9,269 nt of DNA, from positions 1 to 9,269 of the forward strand of contig CAAEVU010000302.1 in NCBI GenBank assembly GCA_900759575.1. The letters are read 5' to 3'. The notes beneath the pieces were generated by a model. That model was not told the origin of the DNA and did not search any database. It saw only the letters and a list, made by a program, of their open reading frames with translations. How positions within the stretch are numbered: the first letter of the stretch is position 1; every line of letters begins with the position of its first letter. This document shows positions 1-5,164 of the stretch, one piece after another. A program made the translations under genes and the position numbers. Origin of the DNA: Clostridia bacterium (GTDB lineage: Bacteria; Bacillota; Clostridia; Oscillospirales; Acutalibacteraceae).

Positions 1-649
1 CAATGAACACAGCCCATTTGCCGTGGGAAAAATCCCCCGTCGTCACAGGAAGGGCGGTGCTGTCCGGCACAGAACCCAGCAAAGTCCGTCCCTGGGCTTT
101 CAGCTGGCCGCAGAGTTTTTCCCGAGAAGGCTCTACCACCAGCCCCACCCGGAAGGTGGCTCCCATAGACGCCCGCAGGGCCTTGGGGGACAGGGGGTCA
201 CAGCAATCTCCCAAAAGGTACACATGTTGGAACCCCAGCGCTTCCGCCGTACGCAGGATGGTGCCCAAATTGCCCGGGTCCTGCAAATTTTCCAGCACAG
301 CGCAGCAGTTTTCCGCGGGCTGTTCTCCCGAAAGGCTTTCCGGCCAGGCGCACTGGCAATACACCCCCTGGGAATTCTTTGTGGAGGAAAGCAGCTGTGC
401 CACATGATCCGCCACCAGATAACTTTCCCCGCTCACGGCCAATACCGGCTCCAAATAAGAGGCGTATTTTTTCTTTGCCTCCCCCGTGAAAAAACACCGG
501 AGGATCTTTACCCCGGAGCGTGCTGCGTCCTGGCAAAGACGGGCTCCCTCGCAGAGAAATTCCCGCCGTGCCCGGCGCTCCTCCCCCGAGGACGCCAGGG
601 ACGCCGCCTCCCGGACAATTTTGTTCTGCCGGCTGGTAATGGTCTCCAT
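1..649 (-). CDS. TrmH/SpoU-family RNA 2'-O-methyltransferase (3' end cut by window edge)
   Basis: A SpoU-class SPOUT enzyme, predicted to transfer a methyl group from S-adenosylmethionine to a ribose 2'-OH in rRNA or tRNA in the cytoplasm. The frame is open from ATG at 649-647 to the edge (216 codons). The family usually has about 250-270 residues, so the last part, including SPOUT motif 3, lies outside. Residues about 1-100 resemble the substrate-binding N-domain (EGARL near 34, a KNSQG segment at 91-95). The SPOUT core starts near 115, with motif 1 NLQDPGNLGTILRTA at 121-135 and motif 2 DPLSPKALRASMGA at 151-164. A GGAAGGGG sequence lies about 7 bases before the ATG. It follows rplT by 122 bases on the same strand, a common neighbour in Clostridia, and is probably read from the infC promoter. 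The target nucleotide cannot be told from sequence, so no symbol is given. Confidence 0.93.
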   Translation of the reverse strand, partial: METITSRQNKIVREAASLASSGEERRARREFLCEGARLCQDAARSGVKILRCFFTGEAKKKYASYLEPVLAVSGESYLVADHVAQLLSSTKNSQGVYCQCAWPESLSGEQPAENCCAVLENLQDPGNLGTILRTAEALGFQHVYLLGDCCDPLSPKALRASMGATFRVGLVVEPSREKLCGQLKAQGRTLLGSVPDSTALPVTTGDFSHGKWAVFI

Positions 650-680
650 CAAACCGCCCCTTCCGCGAAATTGGTCTGGA

Positions 681-710
681 AAGGGAGGCCGGTGTGTTCT
701 GGCCTCCCTT
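681..710 (-). terminator. Perfect 10-bp hairpin before the methyltransferase gene (weak terminator or processing site)
   Basis: Arms AAGGGAGGCC and GGCCTCCCTT pair perfectly around a 10-nt loop. On the minus strand only a poor T stretch (CTTTCC) follows, so this is not a canonical intrinsic terminator. It may lower read-through into the methyltransferase gene or protect an upstream 3' end. The hairpin is seen directly; its function is inferred. Confidence 0.4.
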
Positions 711-730
711 GGTCCTGTGAAATTAGGAAC

Positions 731-756
731 GCCCAAGGCAATTCCTTGCCTCGGGC
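731..756 (-). terminator. Hairpin just downstream of rplT
   Basis: In the minus-strand RNA, GCCCGAGGCAA pairs with UUGCCUUGGGC (11 bp including one G-U) around a GGAA loop, beginning 15 bases after the rplT stop. In the opposite strand the G-U becomes an A-C mismatch, so the fold favours the rplT-sense RNA. The downstream sequence GTTCCTAATTTC is T-rich but interrupted. It is a plausible weak terminator or 3'-end stabiliser of the infC-rpmI-rplT message. Confidence 0.45.
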
Positions 757-771
757 GCACGTATAGCTTTT

Positions 772-1125
772 TTACAGAGCAGCCTTGGCCTTCTCTACCA
801 GAGCGGTGAAACCAGCGGCATCAGCAATCGCGATCTCGGAAAGCATCTTCCGGTTCAGGGTGATGCCAGCCTTCTTCAGGCCGTTCATGAAGGTGGAGTA
901 GTTGATGTCGTTCATACGGCAGGCCGCGGAAATGCGGGTGATCCACAGACGGCGGAAATCACGCTTGCGCTGCTTCCGTCCAATAAAGGCGTAATTGCCG
1001 GACTTCATTACGGCCTGTTTGGCCATTTTAAAATGACGGCTCTTGGCGCCCCAATATCCTTTGGCAAGCTTCAATACCTTTTTTCTTCTCTTGCGCGTCA
1101 TCATTGCGCCTTTAACTCTAGCCAT
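772..1125 (-). CDS. rplT: 50S ribosomal protein L20
   Basis: L20 binds 23S rRNA early in assembly of the large subunit, and in many bacteria it also represses its own operon by binding a leader or operator RNA. The 117-residue product is full length. It has the classic basic N-terminal extension (MARVKGAMMTRKRRKK at 1-16), the KGYWGAKSR segment (22-30), the RKQRKRDFRRLWI core (50-62) and the ISAACR/NYSTFMNGLKKAGI region (65-88). It is the third gene of infC-rpmI-rplT. The gap after rpmI is 97 bases and the stop is TAA. AAAGGA at 1141-1136 is the likely ribosome binding site, with a rather long 10-nt spacer. Confidence 0.98.
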   Translation of the reverse strand: MARVKGAMMTRKRRKKVLKLAKGYWGAKSRHFKMAKQAVMKSGNYAFIGRKQRKRDFRRLWITRISAACRMNDINYSTFMNGLKKAGITLNRKMLSEIAIADAAGFTALVEKAKAAL

Positions 1126-1228
1126 TCCTGTACCATCCTTTCTTATGGTGAAGCAAAGTGATAATCTTGATTCCTGTGGGACGGCTTAAACCGATTGTCC
1201 TGTACCATCCCGGTGGGGAAAGCCCCTC
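1126..1228 (-). promoter_or_regulatory. rpmI-rplT spacer with 13-bp direct repeat and small hairpin
   Basis: This spacer carries two identical copies of GGATGGTACAGGA (minus strand), at 1210-1198 and 1138-1126, 72 bp apart. The second copy ends on the base before the rplT ATG and overlaps its ribosome binding region. Just after the rpmI stop there is also a 4-bp GGGG/CCCC hairpin (1226-1215). The repeats are seen directly. Whether they affect rplT translation is unknown. Confidence 0.5.
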
Positions 1229-1432
1229 TTATTTGTAGGGCAGCATCCGCTTGATAGCGGCCACGTTGGTGTGATCAGCAACAGTGGTTCCGCGCATGGC
1301 GCGCTTGCTCTTGGGGGTCTTGCCATGGCCATTGAGCAGATGGCTGGTATTGGCGTGTCCACGGATGACCTTTCCGTTTTTGGAAAGCTTAAAGCGCTTC
1401 TTGGCGCCGCTGTGAGTTTTCAGTTTCGGCAT
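1229..1432 (-). CDS. rpmI: 50S ribosomal protein L35
   Basis: L35 is a small basic protein of the large ribosomal subunit. The 67-residue length is typical of the family. The N-terminus MPKLKTHSGAKKRFK carries the conserved KTHSGAKKRFK signature at 5-15. It continues with a KVIRGHANTSHLL segment (21-33), where many L35 proteins have K-R-RA--SH, and ends IKRMLPYK. A strong AGGAGG site at 1446-1441 lies 8 nt before the ATG. The gene starts 35 bases after the infC stop, between infC and rplT, the conserved bacterial order. The stop is TAA. Confidence 0.98.
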   Translation of the reverse strand: MPKLKTHSGAKKRFKLSKNGKVIRGHANTSHLLNGHGKTPKSKRAMRGTTVADHTNVAAIKRMLPYK

Positions 1433-1467
1433 TTTGCAGTCCTCCTATAGGATATTTTGAAACAACA

Positions 1468-1986
1468 TCATTTGGCTGGCTTGGGAGCCAGAAACATCAG
1501 CATGGTTCTGCCCTCCAGCTTGGCGGGCTTTTCCACGTTGGCCACCTCGCTCATGGCGTCGGCAAAGCGGCTCATAATCTCCAGTCCCAGCTCGGGGTGA
1601 CCCATTTCTCTGCCGCGAAACCGGATCGAAGCCTTGACCTTATTGCCTTCGGAAATAAACCGCACGGCGTGGTTCTTTTTGGTCTCAAAATCGTGGGTAT
1701 CGATATTGAGGGAAAGGCGGACCTCTTTGATCTCAACGACACGCTGGTTCTTTCTCGCTTCCTTTTCCCGCTTGGCCTGTTCAAAGCGGAACTTGCCATA
1801 GTCAATGATCTTGCACACCGGCGGGTTTGCCTGGGGAGCGATCTTCACCAGGTCCAGATTCTTCTGCTCCGCAATCTCCAAGGCCTGCCGCAGGGACATA
1901 ATGCCCAGCTGGTTGCCGTCAGAATCGATGACGCGAAGCTCCTTATCACGGATTTGTTCGTTGATCTGCAGTTCCTGTTTGCTAAT
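1468..1986 (-). CDS. infC: Translation initiation factor IF-3 (AUU start)
   Basis: IF3 binds the 30S subunit, blocks premature 50S joining and rejects non-canonical start codons and initiator tRNA mismatches. The product is 172 residues: N-domain about 8-77 with the IF3 signature KIIDYGKFRFE at 59-69, a basic linker (QAKREKEARKNQ, 70-81), and a C-domain to the end with the IRFRGREMGHPELG stretch (121-134). I place the start at ATT (1986-1984). GGAGGTG at 1999-1993 sits 6 nt before it, and the protein then begins (M)SKQELQINEQIR, as expected for the family. A GTG at 2004 and an ATG at 2001 are in frame, but both would put the Shine-Dalgarno sequence inside the coding region and add six non-conserved residues. 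AUU initiation of infC is known to mediate IF3 autoregulation. The stop is TGA. First gene of the infC-rpmI-rplT operon. Confidence 0.97.
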   Translation of the reverse strand: MSKQELQINEQIRDKELRVIDSDGNQLGIMSLRQALEIAEQKNLDLVKIAPQANPPVCKIIDYGKFRFEQAKREKEARKNQRVVEIKEVRLSLNIDTHDFETKKNHAVRFISEGNKVKASIRFRGREMGHPELGLEIMSRFADAMSEVANVEKPAKLEGRTMLMFLAPKPAK

Positions 1987-1999
1987 GGGTAGCACCTCC
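1984..1999 (-). promoter_or_regulatory. infC: infC ribosome binding site and AUU start codon
   Basis: On the minus strand GGAGGTG (1999-1993), then 6 nt, then ATT (1986-1984). The near-perfect Shine-Dalgarno sequence fixes the start on a codon that IF3 itself discriminates against, giving negative feedback when IF3 is abundant. The sequence is seen directly; the feedback is established for infC in other bacteria. Confidence 0.85.
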
Positions 2000-2041
2000 A
2001 TCACAAGTTGTTCTCAAGCTGTTTGGCGCGAAGGGCGGCAG

Positions 2042-2060
2042 GTTTTCCAAACTGGAAAAC
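2042..2060 (-). other. AT-rich hairpin between leader terminator and infC
   Basis: GTTTTCCA and TGGAAAAC form a perfect 8-bp stem with a 3-nt loop in the leader RNA. It reuses the second half of the terminator T-tract (2056-2060), so in read-through RNA it may re-fold that tract. Its function is unknown. Confidence 0.5.
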
Positions 2061-2089
2061 TAAAAGCGGGCAGAATTCCTTCTGCCCGC
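2056..2089 (-). terminator. Rho-independent terminator in infC leader (attenuator)
   Basis: A perfect 10-bp stem, GCGGGCAGAA with TTCTGCCCGC, closes a GGAA loop and is followed at once by TTTTAGTTTT. It is a textbook intrinsic terminator, located about 70 nt before the infC start and about 135 nt after the likely transcription start. There is no gene directly upstream for it to end, so it most likely serves as an attenuator of the infC operon. Confidence 0.88.
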
Positions 2090-2229
2090 AAATCAATGCC
2101 CGTTTCAACGGCCCATAAAGGCCCGCCGGACCAGACCGCATCCGCGACCCTGTCCTGGGATATTGACCTGTGTCAGACGGTACTGCACGGGTGGGAGCCG
2201 CCGGCTCCGCTTTGTTTTACCGAGAAACT

Positions 2230-2258
2230 ATTATAAACTCTCTTTCCCATTCTGTCAA
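2230..2258 (-). promoter_or_regulatory. Perfect sigma-A promoter of the infC operon
   Basis: TTGACA (2258-2253), a 17-nt spacer, and TATAAT (2235-2230) match both consensus hexamers exactly at the ideal distance. An A-rich stretch (GGAAAAATC, 2278-2270) lies just upstream. Initiation is expected near 2223. Such strength suits a translation-factor and ribosomal-protein operon that is throttled afterwards by the leader. Confidence 0.93.
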
Positions 2259-2305
2259 GGGAGAACCTCGATTTTTCCATTGAAATTTTTCCAACGCATG
2301 CACTC

Positions 2306-2646
2306 GGCAGCTTGCCTGGAGCGCACGACCCCGCGACTTGCCTGGAGTGCAGCTTCCCGGGGGTGCAACCCTATGCGACGACGCGCTGCCCGTCCCCTGC
2401 GATGTGAGTAAGCGAAGCGCACGACCCCGCGGCTTGCCCGGAGCGCAGCTCCCCGGAGGTGCAACCCCACGTAACGGCGCGCTGTCCATCCCCTGCAATA
2501 GGAGTAAGCGAAGCGCACGATCCCGCGGCTTGCCTGGAGCGCAGCTCCCCGGGGGTGCAACCCTACGCGACGGCGCGCTGTCCATCCCCTGCGATGGGAG
2601 TAAGCGAAGCGCACGACCCCGCGGCTTGCCCGGGGTGCAAACCCTA
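2306..2646. repeat. Tandem array of a 96-bp GC-rich repeat (about 3.6 copies)
   Basis: Three full units, each exactly 96 bp, lie at 2321-2416, 2417-2512 and 2513-2608. A partial copy precedes them (about 2306-2320), and a shortened copy follows (2609-2646) that lacks about 17 bp between two CCGG sequences. By hand count, units 2 and 3 differ at 8 positions, units 1 and 3 at 9, and units 1 and 2 at 15. There are no indels, and nearly all changes are transitions. Each unit contains small dyads such as GGAGC-GCA-GCTCC (units 2 and 3) and GGGTGCAACCC (units 1 and 3). Because 96 is a multiple of three, reading frames stay open through the array, but the differences fall on all three codon positions, which argues against coding. 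The array fills the space between the mannosidase stop and the infC promoter. Confidence 0.9.
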
Positions 2647-5073
2647 GTGGATGTCGTACACGCTGCGCAGGCGCAGATTCTCTGTGCTTCCGGAAAGCAC
2701 TTTCACCCGTGTCTCGCCAGCATTCATATCAAAATAGTTGTCGGAAAGGCGCAGATCCTCGTTTTCGTTCTGGATCTCCACGCTCTTGGCGTAAGAATTG
2801 GCCTTCACCACGATCTCGTCCCCTTCTACCCGGCAGGAAAGCTGGGGGTCCACATAGTAGAAATACTTGGGCATGGAGAAAATCACTGTGCCGCCGGAAA
2901 TCCGTTTGCCGTTTTCAAACAGATCATAGCTCACGTAATCCTTGAAAATGTCCACATCCGGCAGTTCCACTTTATCCAGCCACACGCTGGAAAGCGAAGG
3001 CACCTTCAGGGAAATGGTCTCTTCCCGCTGGATGTTTCCCCGGTTGTCCCGCAATGCCCACTTTACAATGCACGCCTTATCCTGCATGGTTTCATTGGAA
3101 ACGGAAAGACGGATGCTCTTTTCCATATCATAGGGTTCGGCATTCACGTTGGGTTCCTGGGAAAGCATGCCTTCCTCGCAGCAGGAAAGCAGCACCGGCG
3201 CGAAGAACCGTTTGGCGTAATAGTGCAGCGCTTTCCACCGTCCGGTATAATCGATGGACGCCCAGGAAGCCACCGGCCAGCAGTCGTTGAGCTGCCAATA
3301 CACCGCACCCATGCATATTCCACGAATCCGGCGGAAATGCTCCACCCCATAGCGGATGGCGTCGGCCTGGAGCAGCTGGGAAGCATAAAGGATGGTCTCA
3401 AAGCTGGTGGGGTACAGATACATCTGCTGGAGATACGCCATGGTGAGCATACTGCCCCGAGCGCACCGCTGATGCTTTTCCATCACATAGGAGAACAGGT
3501 TCCGATCCTCCGGCTCGGTGAAGGTTTCCACCGTTTTCATGCAGGGCAAAGACTCAAACCCGAACTCGGACAAATACCGGAACTGATGCTTCCGATAATC
3601 CGCGAAAGGCAGCATCCCATGCCACACGTCCCAATAGTGAACGTCGCCCCGGGTGGGGTCATTGGGTTTGTCAAACCCGCCGCCGCAGGAGGGACTGGCC
3701 GGCCAATAGAAGGTGTCCGGATCGTGTTTGCGAAGCACCTCGGGGATCAGGTATTCGTACATGCGAATATAATCCGCTTTCTGTTTGGGCGTGCGCACCC
3801 ATTCGCCCTGGTCCACGAACATTTCCATTTCGTTGTTGCCGCACCACAGACCCAAAGAGGCATGGTGGCGCAGCCGCCGCACATTGTCGATGACCTCTGC
3901 CCGGATATTCTCCGCAAATTCCGGGGTCAGGTTGTACACGGCACAGGCGAACATGAAATCCTGCCACACCATCAGACCCAGCTCGTCACAGGCATCGTAA
4001 AAAGCGTCGTCCGGATAGTAGCCGCCACCCCAAACACGGATACAATTAAAGTTAGCCGCCACACACTGCTCCAGCAAGTTCCGGGTACGCTCCGGGGTGA
4101 CCCGGGAAAGGATGTTGTCCTCCGGAATGTAATCGGCGCCCATGGCGAAGATCTGGACCCCGTTGACCTCATGGGCAAAGCTTTCCCCATACTGGTCTTT
4201 TTCCATGTGCATGGTCATGGTGCGCAGGCCGATCCGGCGCTGCCAGGTATCCAACTCCCGGCCATCTGCAAAGGCCGTTACCTTTACAGTATATAAAGGC
4301 TGCTCCCCATAGCCGTGGGGCCACCACAATTCCGGGTGTTCTATCAGGATTTCCTTTGGGGAACCTTCATAGCAGGTGGTGTTTCCCTGGGGGTCTGTCA
4401 GCTGTACTGTATAGTCAATATCCTTTACATCTATGTAGCTCAGCTCCGGTTCCAGCGTCAGCTTTACCCGGCCGTGCTGATGATGCTGGCGGATATGGAC
4501 GGAATCCAATTTTGCCCCGTTCACTCCCAGCAGATACACCGGCCGCCAGATCCCCGCATCCGGCAGGTGGGGACCCCAGTCCCAACCGAACATGCAGTGG
4601 GCTTTTCGCAGATTGGCAAACCCCCGCATGGCATCCGAACTGCCGTCCGCAGGACTTTCCTCATATTTTTCCCGAATCCACTTGGTGGGGGAATAGAGTT
4701 TTACCTCCAGCCAGTTTTCCCCTGGCTTTAAAATTCCCGCCACGTCAAACTCAAAGGTGCGGTGCATATTTTCCACATGGGCCAACAGCACCCCGTTTAA
4801 CCGAATATCCGCTACGGTGTCCACGCCCTCGAAACGCAGCACCTGATGGGGGCAATCTAAAATTCCCTCTTCCGGGGTGAAATTCTCCGTGTAGAGAAAA
4901 TCGTTTTCCATGAGAGCCAGAGCTTCCAGCTCGTTGTCCCGGTAATACGGGTCTTTCATCTTTCCCGCGGCAAGCAGATCCGCATAGACGGAGCCTGGCA
5001 CTTTCGCCGGAATGGTCCCTCCCTGATTGGAAGATTCCAGGGTCCAATTTTCTGTAAGTCGTTGGGTAATCAT
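2644..5073 (-). CDS. Cytoplasmic beta-mannosidase, glycoside hydrolase family 2
   Basis: Predicted exo-beta-mannosidase that releases mannose from the non-reducing ends of manno-oligosaccharides (from beta-mannan or the N-glycan core) with retention of configuration. It has 809 residues, close to the family norm, and no signal peptide, so it probably acts on imported oligosaccharides. A GH2 sugar-binding N-domain covers about 1-185, with the beta-mannosidase hallmark GWDWGPHLPDAGIWRPVYL at 163-181. An immunoglobulin-like domain follows (about 186-285). The TIM barrel (about 290-625) holds WGGGYYPDDAFYDACDELG (348-366), acid/base Glu415 in WCGNNE and nucleophile Glu503 in LSEFGFES. VYWQLNDCWP-ASWASIDYTGRWKALHYYAKR (591-622) is also typical. 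C-terminal beta domains end SVYDIH. Start: ATG at 5073 with GGGAGGA 4 nt upstream; a longer open frame to 5136 lacks such a site. The TAG stop lies inside the adjacent repeat. Other GH2 specificities are possible but less likely. Confidence 0.95.
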   Translation of the reverse strand: MITQRLTENWTLESSNQGGTIPAKVPGSVYADLLAAGKMKDPYYRDNELEALALMENDFLYTENFTPEEGILDCPHQVLRFEGVDTVADIRLNGVLLAHVENMHRTFEFDVAGILKPGENWLEVKLYSPTKWIREKYEESPADGSSDAMRGFANLRKAHCMFGWDWGPHLPDAGIWRPVYLLGVNGAKLDSVHIRQHHQHGRVKLTLEPELSYIDVKDIDYTVQLTDPQGNTTCYEGSPKEILIEHPELWWPHGYGEQPLYTVKVTAFADGRELDTWQRRIGLRTMTMHMEKDQYGESFAHEVNGVQIFAMGADYIPEDNILSRVTPERTRNLLEQCVAANFNCIRVWGGGYYPDDAFYDACDELGLMVWQDFMFACAVYNLTPEFAENIRAEVIDNVRRLRHHASLGLWCGNNEMEMFVDQGEWVRTPKQKADYIRMYEYLIPEVLRKHDPDTFYWPASPSCGGGFDKPNDPTRGDVHYWDVWHGMLPFADYRKHQFRYLSEFGFESLPCMKTVETFTEPEDRNLFSYVMEKHQRCARGSMLTMAYLQQMYLYPTSFETILYASQLLQADAIRYGVEHFRRIRGICMGAVYWQLNDCWPVASWASIDYTGRWKALHYYAKRFFAPVLLSCCEEGMLSQEPNVNAEPYDMEKSIRLSVSNETMQDKACIVKWALRDNRGNIQREETISLKVPSLSSVWLDKVELPDVDIFKDYVSYDLFENGKRISGGTVIFSMPKYFYYVDPQLSCRVEGDEIVVKANSYAKSVEIQNENEDLRLSDNYFDMNAGETRVKVLSGSTENLRLRSVYDIH

Positions 5074-5084
5074 GTATTCCTCCC

Positions 5085-5099
5085 GCCGGACTGTCCGGC
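5085..5099 (-). promoter_or_regulatory. GC hairpin abutting the mannosidase ribosome binding site
   Basis: GCCGG-ACAGT-CCGGC is a palindrome-like hairpin whose 3' end touches the GGGAGGA Shine-Dalgarno sequence (5084-5078). A stem this close could mask or stabilise the ribosome binding site. The structure is seen in the sequence; any regulatory role is inferred. Confidence 0.4.
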
Positions 5100-5128
5100 T
5101 TTCTGTCGTTGAATGGTTTTGGCCTTTT

Positions 5129-5164
5129 CTTTCCACATCTTATCACACACCGGTGGAAAGTCAA
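5129..5164 (-). promoter_or_regulatory. Candidate mannosidase promoter with bracketing inverted repeat
   Basis: TTGACT (5164-5159) and TAAGAT (5142-5137) are separated by 16 nt, with TG one base before the -10 (extended -10). The -35 overlaps the addA TGA stop. A perfect 8-bp inverted repeat, CTTTCCAC (5160-5153) and GTGGAAAG (5136-5129), brackets the -10, with arm centres 24 bp apart. It resembles an operator dyad. It could instead be a weak hairpin ending addA transcripts, but no T-tract follows. The -10 matches consensus at only 4 of 6 positions. Confidence 0.5.

Larger units (their letters stand above)
1987..2223 (-). promoter_or_regulatory. Structured infC leader, probable L20-type attenuator
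   Basis: About 236 nt of untranslated RNA run from the expected start site near 2223 to the infC start. In RNA order it holds: a GGAGCC/GGCTCC hairpin (2208-2194) enclosed by CGGTA and TACCG; a GGCC/GGCC stem around 2122-2110; the intrinsic terminator (2089-2056); and an AT-rich hairpin (2060-2042). CGGGCA at 2102-2097 and GCGGGC at 2126-2121 could both pair with the terminator 3' arm, offering antiterminator folds. In Bacillus, L20 controls this operon through a leader terminator. Assignment to that class is inferred from position and folding, not from a covariance search. Confidence 0.7.

Noticed and set aside
133..536. Two overlapping minus-strand frames (133-405 and 198-536) as separate small genes
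   Set aside because: They are out-of-frame shadows of the methyltransferase gene, whose true frame is open from 649 to the window edge with both visible SPOUT motifs intact.
2217..2585. A minus-strand frame encoding a 32-residue repeat protein
   Set aside because: It runs from the array into and across the infC promoter, has no convincing start site, and the repeat differences show no codon-position bias.
2306..2646. CRISPR array
   Set aside because: Units are 96 bp and directly adjacent with no unique spacers, and no cas genes are nearby.
2338..4296. A 652-codon open frame on the plus strand running from the repeat array through the mannosidase gene
   Set aside because: The first part stays open only because the repeat is 96 bp (32 codons), and the rest is antisense to the GH2 catalytic region. 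There is no ribosome binding site or recognisable domain.
5074..5136. Extended beta-mannosidase start at 5136
   Set aside because: The ATG at 5073 has a strong GGGAGGA site and begins at the usual GH2 N-terminus. The extension would encode a basic, non-conserved peptide containing the hairpin.
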